A stretch of DNA of 64,000 bases from positions 663,824 to 727,823 of the forward strand of contig CXTY01000014.1 in assembly GCA_001404055.1 (NCBI GenBank), read 5' to 3'. Position numbers and translations under genes: made by a program. Source of the stretch: Roseibium album (GTDB taxonomy: Bacteria > Pseudomonadota > Alphaproteobacteria > Rhizobiales > Stappiaceae). Positions 42,829 through 53,526 of the stretch are shown here, piece by piece. The notes beneath the pieces are model-generated. The model saw only the letters and a list, made by a program, of their open reading frames with translations, searched no databases and had not been told where the DNA came from. Position 1 is the first letter of the stretch; every line of letters starts with the position of its first letter.

Positions 42829-44082
42829 TTATTGATGCGGCGCGTACCAGCTTGCCAGACCGTCCTGAAGCTTCTTACCAAGAGCTTCTGGCGTTTCCGT
42901 GCCTTTGATCGCTGCGACAGAAGCGCCCCAGGTATCGTTTTCCAGGTTCGGTGTACCGCGTGAAAGGATCTGATACGTGGAACGGATTGTGCTTTCACAC
43001 TCGCCGCGCCAGCTGACAAATTCCTTCGCAAGCGGATCTTCCAATTCGACCGGGGTCTTGGAAAGTGGGAAGAAACCAGGCAGTGCATTTCCGAAAATCG
43101 ATGCAAATTCCGGAGAGGCAACCCAAGCCAGGAATGTCTTGGCAGCTTCTGGGTTTTCCGATGCCGCGTTCATGCCAATTCCGATATCGGTATGATCGGA
43201 GATGTAGCACTTGTCGCCTGCGTTACGAACAGGCGCCTTGAATGCTCCCATTTCAAAGTCGGCCTGAGTGTTGAAACCGGAAATTTCCCAGCTACCAGCA
43301 GGGTAGATCGCAGCACGTCCAAGGGTAAACAGGTTCTGGCTATCCGGATAAGTTTGCGCCTCATAGCCGTCACCAAGGTACTCACCCCACCTTGCCAGCG
43401 TCGCGTAAGGGGCAACCCATGGATCATCGGTAAGTTTTTGTGCACCAGCGATCAGCGCATTTCGGCCAGTTTCGCCCTGCCAATAGTTTGGGCCGATGTT
43501 GTTGTAACCCATCGTTGCCGCTTCCCACTGGTCATTCGTGCCCATGGCCATAGGAATATAGCTGCCATCTTCCTTGAATTTATCCAAGGCAGCAAAGAAC
43601 TCGGCTTCGTTCGTCGGAACTTCAACGCCTACTTCTTTGAAAGCATCCTTGTTGTAGATGAAACCATGGATCACAGATGCCATCGGAACGCAGAAGCTGG
43701 CTTTTCCGTCATCGGTCTGCCAGGCAGACTTGGCAACGTCGGAGAAATTGCCCATCGCTTCCATTCCAGCCAGATCAGAAAGATGACCAGCTTCGTAAAG
43801 CGCCAAAGACGCATCGAACGGGCGGCATGTGATCAAATCACCAGCAGAACCTGCATCCAGCTTGGAGTTCAGAACAGCGTTGTATTCGGTCGGTGCTGAA
43901 GGTGAGAATTTGACTTTTATGCCTGGGTGCTTGGCTTCAAATGCAGGAATAATCTTCTCCTGCCAAAGCGCCAGATCGTCATTCCGCCAGCTTTCGATGG
44001 TCAAGGTGGCGTCTTGTGCATAGGCGCTGGTTGTCACAAGAGCTGTGGTCACCATGGCCAGTGTTACGAGTTTGCGTTTCAT
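42829..44082 (-). CDS. Sugar ABC transporter substrate-binding protein (CUT1)
   Basis: A 417-residue periplasmic solute-binding protein of the family 1 type. Signal peptide MKRKLVTLAMVTTALVTTSAYA, cleaved before QDATL. Mature features are IESWRNDDLALWQEKIIPAFEAKHPGIKVKF, GSAGDLITCRPFDASLALYEAGHL and the conserved WEISGF. ATG 44082 fits the signal peptide and has AGGAGG-like GGGAGGACTG upstream. First gene of the operon. The ligand could be an oligosaccharide or cyclitol; not determinable. Confidence 0.9.
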   Translation of the reverse strand: MKRKLVTLAMVTTALVTTSAYAQDATLTIESWRNDDLALWQEKIIPAFEAKHPGIKVKFSPSAPTEYNAVLNSKLDAGSAGDLITCRPFDASLALYEAGHLSDLAGMEAMGNFSDVAKSAWQTDDGKASFCVPMASVIHGFIYNKDAFKEVGVEVPTNEAEFFAALDKFKEDGSYIPMAMGTNDQWEAATMGYNNIGPNYWQGETGRNALIAGAQKLTDDPWVAPYATLARWGEYLGDGYEAQTYPDSQNLFTLGRAAIYPAGSWEISGFNTQADFEMGAFKAPVRNAGDKCYISDHTDIGIGMNAASENPEAAKTFLAWVASPEFASIFGNALPGFFPLSKTPVELEDPLAKEFVSWRGECESTIRSTYQILSRGTPNLENDTWGASVAAIKGTETPEALGKKLQDGLASWYAPHQ

Positions 44083-44792
44083 TTCAGTCCTCCCAGATTT
44101 TCCAGTCAGGTATTGGAAGCTCTCAATTGATCCTGCATGACGTGCAAAAACCTCCAGCATTTCTCGACCGATACCGGCCTCATCACATGAAGACCTTTAA
44201 TCGAAACACCAGTCTGCTCCTCATTCAAGAGCAAAACCAGACCTTTTGAAGGGCACGCCACCCATCCAATCTCTTTACATATAATACCTATTAGATACCA
44301 TTTGTCGACCATTAAGTTTTTTTAGCCCAAATTTCTTTCTCATACCGGTTTTCGGGTCGATATTACGATATTGGTAGTATATTGGGCTCTAAACGTTAAT
44401 GAAGACACGGTCACCCTGAGGGCATCCCGATGTGATACGCAGCCCCACAACAGGCGCGGCTAAGCGCAGGAAGCGCTGTAAATTGGTCATTTCTGTACAA
44501 AACAAGCCGGTTTCGAGTGACCCTGCTGGACAAGATGATTGGGTATTAGGTGCGTTCCATGCCAAGAACTGGGCGGAGATACCAAAACACGCGCGAGCGG
44601 AAAATTGGTCCACCCAATCAACTTTGAATGCTATCTCAAATACTCCCGAAAACGGCCTGCATCCACTCGGTTTGTGTGGAACGTGTTTTTGACCGGCGTT
44701 CGCCCGATTGCCGCGTCTGGTGCTTTCCCTTATCATTGCGCGAGAGCCCGCCACCGAGGCAAGGTGGGAAGAAATGGGAGGAGAGCCTCAGA
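44083..44792. other. Divergent region between ABC operon and coxC
   Basis: This 710-base region holds the promoters of the sugar ABC operon (left) and of coxC (right). An AT-rich segment at 44270-44400 carries AGCCCAA at 44324 and its mirror TTGGGCT at 44382, a possible pair of operator half-sites. No coding sequence with a ribosome site is seen; open frames here look like noise. Confidence 0.4.
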
Positions 44793-46040
44793 ATGACAGT
44801 GACGCACGAGCCTTGGCTCGTTGCTCTTTCCCTGGTTATGGCTTTTCAGGGAAGTTTTGTCGGACTGAGCCTTGCGGTTCAGGTTAGGAACGCCGTCGAT
44901 CCGAGACGGCGCATGTTGCTCGTGGGCGCTGCGCTTACACTTGCACTGGCAATCTGGTCGATGCACTTCGTTGGTATGCTTGCAGCCAATTTGCCAGGTG
45001 CCGTCGATTTCCTCGTGTTACCGACCCTTCTATCATTTCTCGTCTGTGTTCTGGTTGTCGGCATTGCCGTTTTTACAGCCAGCAACAAGAGCTTGACGTC
45101 TGTTCGCCTCGGCCTCTCGGCTTTCGTCATGGGAACCGGTATTTGCACCATGCACTACCTGGGCATGTACGCACTGCACCGCTCATTGCTCATGGAACAT
45201 GACCCTGCTTACGTTTTGGCGAGTTTTCTGATTGCCTTTAACGCCTCAGGCTTGGCTTTGTGGCTGTTGTTCGGCCTGGGTAAACGCCCGCCACTTGTTG
45301 TTTCTGCGATCGCCTTGGCTCTTGCGATATCCGCAATGCATTATACCGCGATGACCGGCATGACATTCTTTCCTGCCCCCTTGGTCGAAGGCCTTGCAGC
45401 TCCCGCACTTGGTCCGGGGACTCTGGCGATATTTGTCTCTTGCGTCGCATTTCTCGTTTCAGGATTGTTCCTGCTCACACTGGTGCCTGCACAAGATGGA
45501 AATGCTAGCGAGGACTTCGAAGCGGCTGATCAAAATGGCAGCGAAGAAGCGCACTTCCAGCCCGAGGTTGCGACAAACGACCCGTCAATCTCAGAACCAG
45601 GTAAGAAAAACGCCGCAGGTCTGCAGGCCGCGGCCTCGTCACCCCTGTCTTCCACCGTAAGTACGAGACGTGTGCTACCGATTGAGCGTGATGGTGCCAA
45701 GGCTCAGATTGGTGTCAGAGATGTTGTCGCGATACATGCTGATGCCCACTACACAAAACTCTATGACGGTCATCGAGAGTTCTTCTGCCCACTCTCCATA
45801 AGCGAAGCCGAACAGCAACTTGATCCGAAAATATTCAAGCGGGTTCATCGCAGTCACATCGTCAATCTGGCCTGCGTCACAAGCTTCAAACGATCAGGCG
45901 ATGGTGGCGTTCTCATTCTCCAGGGTGAAGACGAACAAACTGTTCCGGTCAGCCGTTCCAGGTGGAGTCGGATACGCGCAAAACTCACCGCGCTGGCAGA
46001 TAATACCGATCAGAATACGCACCCTGCCCCGGCACAGTAA
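44793..46040 (+). CDS. coxC: MHYT-LytTR membrane sensor of CO oxidation cluster (CoxC-like)
   Basis: A 415-residue regulator combining a seven-helix MHYT sensor and a C-terminal LytTR DNA-binding domain. The three MHYT-type motifs MHFVGM, MHYLGM and MHYTAM are evenly spaced and are thought to bind copper, and so could sense a gas. A polar linker of about 80 residues leads to LytTR (RDVVAIHADAHYTKLYDGHREFFC; FKRVHRSHIVNLACVTSF). ATG 44793 has GGGAGGAGAG upstream. In Oligotropha carboxidovorans CoxC and CoxH have exactly this structure. Position upstream of coxMSL supports CoxC. Confidence 0.87.
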   Translation: MTVTHEPWLVALSLVMAFQGSFVGLSLAVQVRNAVDPRRRMLLVGAALTLALAIWSMHFVGMLAANLPGAVDFLVLPTLLSFLVCVLVVGIAVFTASNKSLTSVRLGLSAFVMGTGICTMHYLGMYALHRSLLMEHDPAYVLASFLIAFNASGLALWLLFGLGKRPPLVVSAIALALAISAMHYTAMTGMTFFPAPLVEGLAAPALGPGTLAIFVSCVAFLVSGLFLLTLVPAQDGNASEDFEAADQNGSEEAHFQPEVATNDPSISEPGKKNAAGLQAAASSPLSSTVSTRRVLPIERDGAKAQIGVRDVVAIHADAHYTKLYDGHREFFCPLSISEAEQQLDPKIFKRVHRSHIVNLACVTSFKRSGDGGVLILQGEDEQTVPVSRSRWSRIRAKLTALADNTDQNTHPAPAQ

Positions 46041-46486
46041 GGCTTAGGAACGGCTACTCAGCAGCTGAACTGCGCAATCGTGCGACGCAAAAGCATGATA
46101 AAAGATCGCCGTTCGTGCAAACACACCCAATCCTGCACAACCAAAGGGCGAGTTTGAGAAACCACGCGCAACATCATTCATATATCATTTCCTTCAATGA
46201 CTTACCCTATCTTACTCAGCTTACACTCAATCGCATTCCATGAATTACGTCAGACTCATTGCCGTATTTCATGCGGAAAATCCCGCTTCCCGTGTATTTG
46301 AATATGCAGCCGGTGCATGCTCACTTGAGAGTGCACTGCACCACTCAGCACCCTTATCCCTATGTCGCGCACCACTGCTTGAAAGTTGGGGTGAACGTTT
46401 TGGCCGATTGGGAGCAGTAAGACGCAATTTGCTCCTGACCGGCCTTCGGTCCGTTGTTCATCGGACTGAATGAGGGAGGAAAAGAC
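46041..46486 (+). other. Leader and promoter region before coxM
   Basis: A 446-base gap between coxC and coxM within an otherwise tight cluster. It is AT-richer around 46180-46240 and contains AACGTTTTG and CCGTTGTT, loosely resembling LytTR binding elements, but I cannot define a site. A short frame starting 46240 lacks a ribosome site and any family resemblance. GAGGGAGGA at 46472 serves coxM. Confidence 0.4.
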
Positions 46487-47353
46487 GTGATACCTGGTGA
46501 ATTCACCTATCACCGGCCATCATCGGTGGCCGAAGCCGTAGCCATTTTGGTAAGCCATGGAGATGAAGCACGACCGCTGTCCGGCGGACACAGCCTTATC
46601 CCCATGATGAAGCTGCGCATGGCAGCTCCGGAGCATCTGGTCGATCTCGCCGGAATTGCAGATCTCAAAGGCATTTCGGAAAGTGGCGATAACATAGTCA
46701 TTGGCGCAATGACCACGCAGAACGAGCTGATCAACTCTGCTCTGCTCACCGAAAAACTTCCAATTATCCGCGAAACTTCCCTACTTATTGCAGACCCACA
46801 GATCCGCTATGTAGGCACGCTTGGCGGAAATGTTGCCAACGGTGACCCGGGCAATGACATGCCGGCGCTGATGCAATGTCTGAACGCGTCTTATGTTCTT
46901 GCTGGCCCTGATGGGGAACGCGAAGTCGCGGCGCGGGAATTCTACGAGGCAGCGTATTTTACGGCGCTCGCGCCGGAAGAGCTACTGACAGCAGTCAAAA
47001 TTCCAGTACCGCCCGCAGGACATGGCTTTGCCTATGAAAAGCTGAAGCGGAAAGTCGGAGACTACGCAACAGCTGCTGCAGCAGTTGTTCTCACCATGAA
47101 CGGTAGTTCCGTTGATTTCTGTTCGATTGCTCTCACAAATGTCTCGGATACACCACTGTATGCAGGCGATGCCAGTGCAATTTTGACTGGCTCAACGCTC
47201 GATAGTGACACGATCAAACGAGCCGTGGCAGCAGCCGAAGCAATCACGGACCCGGCATCCGATGCCCGCGGCCCCGCAGAATACCGCACCAAAATGGCAG
47301 GCATCATGCTGCAGCGCGCGCTGACCCGTGCGGCTGAACGCGCTAACCGCTGA
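46487..47353 (+). CDS. coxM: CO dehydrogenase medium (FAD) subunit
   Basis: A 288-residue FAD-binding subunit of aerobic carbon monoxide dehydrogenase. The FAD segments are [18 protein letters not shown] near residue 33 and [22 protein letters not shown] near residue 105. The C-terminal CO_deh_flav_C domain follows ([26 protein letters not shown]). The GTG at 46487 is chosen because GAGGGAGGA is six to eight bases upstream and it yields the 288-residue length of the Oligotropha protein. It passes electrons from the iron-sulfur subunit to the quinone pool. Confidence 0.93.
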   Translation: MIPGEFTYHRPSSVAEAVAILVSHGDEARPLSGGHSLIPMMKLRMAAPEHLVDLAGIADLKGISESGDNIVIGAMTTQNELINSALLTEKLPIIRETSLLIADPQIRYVGTLGGNVANGDPGNDMPALMQCLNASYVLAGPDGEREVAAREFYEAAYFTALAPEELLTAVKIPVPPAGHGFAYEKLKRKVGDYATAAAAVVLTMNGSSVDFCSIALTNVSDTPLYAGDASAILTGSTLDSDTIKRAVAAAEAITDPASDARGPAEYRTKMAGIMLQRALTRAAERANR

Positions 47354-47375
47354 TCTGTCGGCGAGGGAGAGATTT

Positions 47376-47885
47376 ATGAGCGATATTGAACAAATTCCGG
47401 TCACTTTGACCGTCAACGGCAAGAAGGTGCAGCGTTTTGTGGAGCCGCGCACGCTTCTGATCCATTTCCTGAGAGAAGAACTGAACGTGACCGGGCCACA
47501 CATCGGCTGTGAGACGTCTCATTGTGGCGCCTGCACGGTGGAAATGAACGGCATGTCAGTAAAATCCTGCACGCTGTTTACTGCCCAGGCAGATGGCGCG
47601 GAGCTGACCACGATCGAAGGCATGGCCAACGCCGACGGAACCCTGTCCGCCCTGCAGGAAGGTTTCCGGCAGATGCACGGTCTTCAATGCGGTTTCTGTA
47701 CGCCGGGTATGATTACCCGTGCCCACACACTCTTGAAAGAAAACCCGAACCCGACGGAAGAAGAAATCCGGATGGGGATTGCTGGAAACCTGTGCCGTTG
47801 CACCGGTTATCAGAACATCGTCAAGGCCATTCAGTATGCCGCAGCCAAGCTAAACGGCACTGACATTCAGGAGGCTGCAGAATGA
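47376..47885 (+). CDS. coxS: CO dehydrogenase small (2Fe-2S) subunit
   Basis: A 169-residue iron-sulfur subunit with two [2Fe-2S] clusters. The plant-ferredoxin-like site is [21 protein letters not shown] and the second is [11 protein letters not shown] with [12 protein letters not shown]. The start ATG 47376 follows GAGGGAGAG. It overlaps coxL by four bases. It relays electrons from the molybdenum-copper site of CoxL to the FAD of CoxM. Confidence 0.95.
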   Translation: MSDIEQIPVTLTVNGKKVQRFVEPRTLLIHFLREELNVTGPHIGCETSHCGACTVEMNGMSVKSCTLFTAQADGAELTTIEGMANADGTLSALQEGFRQMHGLQCGFCTPGMITRAHTLLKENPNPTEEEIRMGIAGNLCRCTGYQNIVKAIQYAAAKLNGTDIQEAAE

Positions 47886-50302
47886 ATGACATGACCCCGA
47901 CACGGGAACAGCGCGAAGCAGCTCTGGAAGGTATGGGCTGTAAGCGCAAGCGCGTTGAAGATGTTCGCTTCACGCAAGGAAAAGGCCAATATGTTGACGA
48001 CCTGAAGCTTCCCGGCATGGTGTTCGGAGATTTCGTCCGCTCGCCCTATGCCCACGCCAAGGTCACCAAGATCGATGCCACCGAAGCACTGAAAATTCCA
48101 GGTGTTATCGCGGTTTTGACTGCAGAAGACCTGAAAGGTGTCAATCTGGCATGGATGCCGACGCTTGCTGGCGATGTTCAAATGGTGCTGGCAGACGGCA
48201 AGGTTCTCTACCAGAACCAGGAAGTCGCGTTTGTGGTCGCCGAAGATCGCTACATCGCCGACGATGCCATCCAGCTGGTTGAAGTTGAATACGAAGAACT
48301 TCCTGTTCTGGTTGACCCTTTCCAGTCCATGGCTCCGGATGCGCCGGTTCTACGACCTGATCTGGAGGGAAAAACCGAGGGCGCGCATGGTCCGCGCAAA
48401 CACCATAACCACATCTTCAACTGGGGTGTTGGTGACAAGGACGAAACCGCAAAGGCGTTTTCCGAAGCAGACGTCACCATCAAGGAGCTGATCTCTTATC
48501 ATCGGACCCACCCCTCACCCCTGGAAACATGCCAATGCGTGGCGTCCATGGACAAGGTGAAGGGTGAACTGACGGTGTATGGAACATTCCAGGCTCCGCA
48601 CGTCATCCGCACGGTTGCGTCCTTGCTCTCGACCATTCCAGAACACAAGATCCATGTGATCGCACCGGATATTGGCGGTGGTTTCGGCAACAAGGTTGGC
48701 GCTTATCCGGGTTACATTTGTGCGATTGTCGCCTCCATTGTCACCGGCATTCCGGTCAAATGGGTCGAAGACCGGATGGAAAATCTTTCCACCACATCCT
48801 TCGCCCGCGACTATCACATGACCACGGAAATTGCCGCCAAAAACGACGGCACCGTGACCGGGTTGAAAGTTCATGTGCTTGCTGATCACGGTGGGTTTGA
48901 CGCCTGTGCGGATCCTTCGAAATGGCCGGCTGGTTTCTTCAACATCGTCACCGGCTCATATGACTTTCCGACCGCACACCTGGAAGTCGATGGCGTCTAC
49001 ACCAACAAGGCTCCAGGAGGCGTCGCCTATCGCTGTTCCTTCCGTGTGACGGAAGCTGCCTATTGTATCGAGCGGGCGATGGATATTCTGGCACAGAAAC
49101 TGGACATGGATCCGGCTGATCTCCGCTTGAAGAACTTCGTCAAGCCGGAACAGTTCCCATACCAGTCCGCGCTCGGCTGGGAATATGACAGCGGCGACTA
49201 TCATACAGCCATGCACAAGGCGATGGACACAATCGGCTACCGTGAACTGCGTGCTGAACAGAAGGCCAAGCAGGAAGCCTTCAAACGCGGTGAGACCCGT
49301 GAAATCATGGGGATCGGTGTTTCCTTCTTCACTGAGATCGTTGGTGCCGGGCCGTCGAAAAACTGCGATATTCTTGGTGTCGCCATGTTCGACAGTGCCG
49401 AAATTCGTGTGCACCCCACTGGTTCAGTGATCTCCCGCATGGGCACCAAATCTCAGGGTCAAGGCCATGAGACGACCTGGGCGCAGATCATTGCCACGGA
49501 GATTGGTATCCCGGCTGCTGACATTATGGTTGAAGAAGGCAACACGGACACAGCACCGTATGGTCTTGGCACCTACGGTTCCCGGTCCACACCCGTTGCC
49601 GGTGCGGCGATTGCCCTCGCAGCCCGGAAGATCCGCAACAAGGCCCAGATGATTGCAGCGCATATGCTGGAAGTGTCTGAATACGACCTGGAGTGGGACA
49701 TCGACGGTTTTCAGGTGAAGGGAAATCCGCAGGCGCGCAAGTCCATGAAGGAAATAGCATGGGCCGCCTATCATGCCCCGCCGCCAAACATGGAACCGGG
49801 TCTGGAGGCGGTCAGCTACTATGACCCACCCAACATGACCTATCCGTTCGGTGCCTACTTCTGCGTGATGGACATTGACGTTGATACCGGTGTTGCAAAG
49901 ACACGACGCTTCTATGCGCTCGACGATTGCGGCACCCGCATCAACCCGATGATCATCGAAGGTCAGGTGCATGGCGGTTTGACCGAAGCCTTCGCAATCG
50001 CGATGGGTCAGGAAATCACTTACGACGAGATGGGCAATGTCATGGGGGCGTCCTTCATGGACTTCTTCATCCCGACTGCGGTCGAAACCCCGCATTGGGA
50101 AACCGACCACACCGTCACGCCCAGCCCGCATCACCCGATTGGTGCCAAGGGCGTTGGCGAGAGCCCGAATGTAGGCGGTGTTCCTGCCTTCTCGAACGCG
50201 GTCAACGATGCATTCCAGTTCATGGGAAGCACGCATATCCAGATGCCGCATGACGCCTGGCGGATCTGGCAGGCTGCCAAGGATCTTGGCGCACACGGCT
50301 GA
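47882..50302 (+). CDS. coxL: CO dehydrogenase large (Mo-Cu) subunit, form I
   Basis: An 806-residue catalytic subunit of the xanthine oxidase family. The key loop AYRCSFR is present at residues 382-388, with Cys385 as the copper ligand; this motif separates true form I CO dehydrogenases from form II (AYRGAGR) proteins. Further sites are [20 protein letters not shown] with the catalytic Glu near the C-terminus, and the molybdopterin region [12 protein letters not shown]. It oxidises CO with water to carbon dioxide at the cytoplasmic membrane. ATG overlaps the coxS stop by four bases. Confidence 0.96.
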   Translation: MNDMTPTREQREAALEGMGCKRKRVEDVRFTQGKGQYVDDLKLPGMVFGDFVRSPYAHAKVTKIDATEALKIPGVIAVLTAEDLKGVNLAWMPTLAGDVQMVLADGKVLYQNQEVAFVVAEDRYIADDAIQLVEVEYEELPVLVDPFQSMAPDAPVLRPDLEGKTEGAHGPRKHHNHIFNWGVGDKDETAKAFSEADVTIKELISYHRTHPSPLETCQCVASMDKVKGELTVYGTFQAPHVIRTVASLLSTIPEHKIHVIAPDIGGGFGNKVGAYPGYICAIVASIVTGIPVKWVEDRMENLSTTSFARDYHMTTEIAAKNDGTVTGLKVHVLADHGGFDACADPSKWPAGFFNIVTGSYDFPTAHLEVDGVYTNKAPGGVAYRCSFRVTEAAYCIERAMDILAQKLDMDPADLRLKNFVKPEQFPYQSALGWEYDSGDYHTAMHKAMDTIGYRELRAEQKAKQEAFKRGETREIMGIGVSFFTEIVGAGPSKNCDILGVAMFDSAEIRVHPTGSVISRMGTKSQGQGHETTWAQIIATEIGIPAADIMVEEGNTDTAPYGLGTYGSRSTPVAGAAIALAARKIRNKAQMIAAHMLEVSEYDLEWDIDGFQVKGNPQARKSMKEIAWAAYHAPPPNMEPGLEAVSYYDPPNMTYPFGAYFCVMDIDVDTGVAKTRRFYALDDCGTRINPMIIEGQVHGGLTEAFAIAMGQEITYDEMGNVMGASFMDFFIPTAVETPHWETDHTVTPSPHHPIGAKGVGESPNVGGVPAFSNAVNDAFQFMGSTHIQMPHDAWRIWQAAKDLGAHG

Positions 50303-50350
50303 GTATCACGAATCAACAGTCGCGGGTTTCACCCGCGGCTGACTTCTGGT

Positions 50351-50455
50351 TTCCGGATCAGCGCACAGCTTGTGCAGCACTTGTCCGGAATGACGTTTCT
50401 CTTTTCTCGTTGTCATCCCGGACAAGCGCGATGAAACCGCGTCGTCGATCCGGGA
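50351..50455. repeat. REP-like hairpins between coxL and coxD
   Basis: TTCCGGA (50351) pairs with TCCGGAA (50384), and TCCCGGA (50416) with TCCGGGA (50449), each around a loop of 26 bases. TGACG and GTCAT separate the two, as in the mirrored elements elsewhere but with long loops. The element sits in the only wide gap (212 bases) between coxL and coxD and may process the mRNA. Confidence 0.5.
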
Positions 50456-50514
50456 TCCAACACATCAGCGTAGGCGCAGCCTGCACGTTTTGAACCTAAG
50501 CAGACGCAAATCGG

Positions 50515-51396
50515 ATGAGCAAAAACAAACAACAACTGGCAAAGGCCCTGGCAGCGACCGGCTATGTTGCGGACGAAGGATTGGCGACTGCGCTGATTCT
50601 CACCGATATGCTGAGCAGACCACTGCTTCTTGAAGGCGAAGCCGGTGTTGGGAAGACCGAAGTTGCCAAGGCTCTTGCCAAGCTGGAGGAGACCAATCTC
50701 ATTCGGCTGCAATGCTATGAAGGGCTCGACCGTTCAGACGCTATCTATGAATGGAACTATCAGCGTCAACTGCTCGCCATCAAAGCCCGCGAAGGGTCCG
50801 GCGAAAACGCCGACAAGGTGGAAGAAGCAGTTTTTTCCGAAAAATACCTGCTTGAAAGGCCCCTTCTGGCTGCAATCAGACAGGAAAACCCACCCGTATT
50901 GCTGATCGATGAGGTTGACCGTGCGGATGAGGAATTTGAAGCTTTCCTTTTGGAAATACTCTCCGATTACCAGGTTTCGATCCCGGAGCTTGGAACCGTT
51001 GAGGCAACAAGTATTCCGCGTGTTGTTCTGACTTCCAATGGTACCCGAGAGCTATCCGACGCTCTTCGCCGCCGCTGCCTTTATCACTACGTCGATTATC
51101 CCTCTCCAGACAGGGAAGCCCGCATTCTTCTTGCGCGCGTCGAAGGACTGGACGCCGCGCTTGCGCTGCAAATCGCTGAACTCATGGGCAAACTGCGCAA
51201 GGAGGACCTTGCCAAGGTTCCAGGCGTTGCGGAAACGATTGACTGGGCTGCTGCGTTGTTGGGCCTTGGTGCGAAAAATCTTCACGAAAGCCGGGAGCTC
51301 GTTTTTGACTCGCTTGTTTGCGTTCTCAAAACCCGAGAGGACCAGTCCCGCGTGTCGCGCGAGGTTGCCGACCGGTTGCTGGGAAAGGTCGCCTGA
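50515..51396 (+). CDS. coxD: MoxR-type AAA+ ATPase for CO dehydrogenase maturation
   Basis: A 293-residue AAA+ chaperone. Walker A is GEAGVGKTEVAKAL, Walker B LLIDEVDRADEEFEA, sensor 1 VVLTSNGTRELSDALRRRC. In Oligotropha, CoxD is needed to insert sulfur and copper into the Mo site. It precedes the VWA protein gene directly, the usual MoxR-VWA partnership. Confidence 0.93.
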   Translation: MSKNKQQLAKALAATGYVADEGLATALILTDMLSRPLLLEGEAGVGKTEVAKALAKLEETNLIRLQCYEGLDRSDAIYEWNYQRQLLAIKAREGSGENADKVEEAVFSEKYLLERPLLAAIRQENPPVLLIDEVDRADEEFEAFLLEILSDYQVSIPELGTVEATSIPRVVLTSNGTRELSDALRRRCLYHYVDYPSPDREARILLARVEGLDAALALQIAELMGKLRKEDLAKVPGVAETIDWAAALLGLGAKNLHESRELVFDSLVCVLKTREDQSRVSREVADRLLGKVA

Positions 51397-51399
51397 GTG

Positions 51400-52599
51400 A
51401 TGTCTGCGCTAATCCTTGAAACCCGTGAAGATGTCGGCGCAGCGCTTCGTATGCGCCTCGCTGGTTTCGTGCACTCGTTGCGCAACAGCGGCTTCAAGGT
51501 TGGACTGGCAGAAACGCGGGACGCGCTCACACTCATGCGCTCTCAGCTGTCTGCACGACCGGGGCTTTTGAAGGGGGCATTCCGTTCCCTCTTTTGCGGT
51601 CGGCTTTCCGACTGGCAGCGGTTTGACGAACTCTTCGATGCCTACTGGCTGGAAAAAGGCCTCAAGACCGGCGTCAAGGTTTCTGGTACCAGCCAGAAAA
51701 AGGGCATGAAAACCATCCGCGAACTGGTGGACGCGCAAGGCAGTCGTCAGGAAACAATTGCTGGCGACGTTGAACGGCAACCGGGAGAGGAAGACGAAGA
51801 CAGCAACGAAAGCCCTTCAGGACGAAGAGAAGGCGCCAGCATTGCCGAGAACCTCGGTCAGGTAGATTTCCGAAATATTCATGATCCCGACGCCATCGAA
51901 AAGGCGCACGACCTGGCCGAACGACTGGCCCGCTCCATGCGTGTGCGCCTGACCCGTCGCGACCGGCAAAAACGCAAGGGTCCCCGGCTGGACCTGCGCA
52001 AGACGATCAGGCATTCGATTTCCCACGGCGGCACACCAATCGAGCTGATCCGGAAGGGTCCGCGTCAGCGGCAATTGCGTCTCGTGGTTCTGCTGGATGC
52101 ATCAGGATCGATGAACAATTACACGGGCGTCTTCACGCGTTTCGTGCATGGTATTCTGGACAACTTCCGAGAGGCAGAGGCGTTCCTGTTTCACACCCGC
52201 CTTGTCCATGTTTCCTCGGCACTATCGGAAAGAGATGCCGGACGGGCGCTGGACCGTATGGGGCTGATGGCCCAGGGCGTTGGCGGCGGCACGAAGATTG
52301 GTGAAGCGCTTGCCGATTTCAACCGCTCGCACGCTGCCCGCGTCATCCACTCGCGCACTTGCGTGATGATCCTGTCTGATGGCTATGATACTGGCACGCC
52401 AGACCAACTGGGCGCGGAGATGGCCACACTTCGCCGCCGCTGTAAGCGTATTGTATGGCTCAACCCGCTGATTGGCTGGGAGGGATATGCGCCGACCGCC
52501 GGAGGCATGCAGGCCGCCCTGCCCCACGTTGACCTCTTCGCACCGGCGCACAATCTGGACAGCCTGGCCGCGCTCGAACCCTATCTTGCAAAACTGTGA
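51400..52599 (+). CDS. coxE: VWA-domain protein for CO dehydrogenase maturation
   Basis: A 399-residue protein with a C-terminal von Willebrand A domain containing the MIDAS metal site VVLLDASGSMNNY and TCVMILSDGYDTGTPDQL. The N-terminal half is helical (MRLAGFVHSLRNSGFKVGLAETRDAL) and the middle an acidic, glutamate-rich linker near residue 130. It acts with the CoxD ATPase in building the Mo-Cu centre. A GTG one codon before the ATG also fits. Confidence 0.92.
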   Translation: MSALILETREDVGAALRMRLAGFVHSLRNSGFKVGLAETRDALTLMRSQLSARPGLLKGAFRSLFCGRLSDWQRFDELFDAYWLEKGLKTGVKVSGTSQKKGMKTIRELVDAQGSRQETIAGDVERQPGEEDEDSNESPSGRREGASIAENLGQVDFRNIHDPDAIEKAHDLAERLARSMRVRLTRRDRQKRKGPRLDLRKTIRHSISHGGTPIELIRKGPRQRQLRLVVLLDASGSMNNYTGVFTRFVHGILDNFREAEAFLFHTRLVHVSSALSERDAGRALDRMGLMAQGVGGGTKIGEALADFNRSHAARVIHSRTCVMILSDGYDTGTPDQLGAEMATLRRRCKRIVWLNPLIGWEGYAPTAGGMQAALPHVDLFAPAHNLDSLAALEPYLAKL

Positions 52600-52618
52600 C
52601 GCCATGGGAGATGCATCG

Positions 52619-53497
52619 ATGAAACACTCCGTCCCCGCGAAGCTTTCCGAAGCAAACCCGGAGCTCACGAGCGACCTCCAACCGCTGATGAACCGTTTTC
52701 AGGACGCGAGCGAACCCTATGTGTTGGCAACCGTTGTCCGTACGATATCCGTTACCGCTGCAAAGGCAGGAGCGAAAGCCGTGATTTCCCGGGACGGTTC
52801 AATCGTTGGCGGTTGGATCGGCGGCGGCTGCGCCCGTGCTGCCGTCATCAAGGCTGCAAAAGCTGCTTTTGACGACGGAGAAACACGGCTCATTTCCCTG
52901 CAGCCGGAAGACCTGCTCGCAGAACTCGGTGTAGAGCCGGGCGAAGAGCGTGAAGGCGTTCAATTTGCCAGAAACATGTGCCCAAGCCAGGGAACCATGG
53001 ACATTTTCATCGAGCCGGTTCTGCCCAGACCAAACCTGGTGATTTGCGGAGCCAGCCCTGTTGCCCTGGCATTGGCGAAACAGGCGCCAACGATCGGCTT
53101 CGACGTCACAATTTGCGCGCCCGGTGATGACCTCCTGGCGTTTCCTGAAGGCGGCAGGAAAGTCGATGGCTACGACCTCAGCGCGCTCGGCAATGGCGAA
53201 AACTATATTCTTGTCTCCACACAAGGGCGTGGTGACCTGGCTGCGCTGGAAGCAATGTTGAAGGCGGGGTCACGGCACATCGGTTTTGTCGGCAGCAAGC
53301 GCAAGATCGCATCGCTCAAGGAAAAACTGAAGGATAAGGATTTCGACCAAGCGATTCTCGACCATATCCAGGGACCTGCCGGACTTGATCTTGGCGCGAT
53401 CACGCCAGAGGAAATAGCTCTCTCGATTTTGGCAGAACTTCTTCAAATCCGACGCAAAGACCAGCGCCAGAATAGCACTACGAACAACACCCAATAG
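52619..53497 (+). CDS. coxF: XdhC/CoxF maturation factor
   Basis: A 292-residue XdhC/CoxI-family protein. N-terminal XdhC domain (EPYVLATVVRTISVTAAKAGAKAVISRDGSIVGGWIGGGCARAAV) and C-terminal Rossmann domain (RPNLVICGASPVALALAKQAPTIGFDV; HIGFVGSKRKIASL). Relatives bind molybdenum cofactor and deliver it to xanthine-oxidase-type enzymes. I prefer ATG 52619 with GGGAG upstream; ATG 52604 would add five residues. Name by position; CoxI is the same family. Confidence 0.88.
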   Translation: MKHSVPAKLSEANPELTSDLQPLMNRFQDASEPYVLATVVRTISVTAAKAGAKAVISRDGSIVGGWIGGGCARAAVIKAAKAAFDDGETRLISLQPEDLLAELGVEPGEEREGVQFARNMCPSQGTMDIFIEPVLPRPNLVICGASPVALALAKQAPTIGFDVTICAPGDDLLAFPEGGRKVDGYDLSALGNGENYILVSTQGRGDLAALEAMLKAGSRHIGFVGSKRKIASLKEKLKDKDFDQAILDHIQGPAGLDLGAITPEEIALSILAELLQIRRKDQRQNSTTNNTQ

Positions 53498-53526
53498 AAC
53501 CCATCACTCAATCGGAGACTGACTAC

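Noticed and set aside
46240..46473. 77-codon frame between coxC and coxM
   Set aside because: No ribosome site before the ATG, no family resemblance, and composition unlike the neighbouring genes.
49424..50296. 290-codon minus-strand frame opposite coxL
   Set aside because: Antisense to the conserved C-terminal part of CoxL, including the catalytic Glu region; no domain in the shadow frame.
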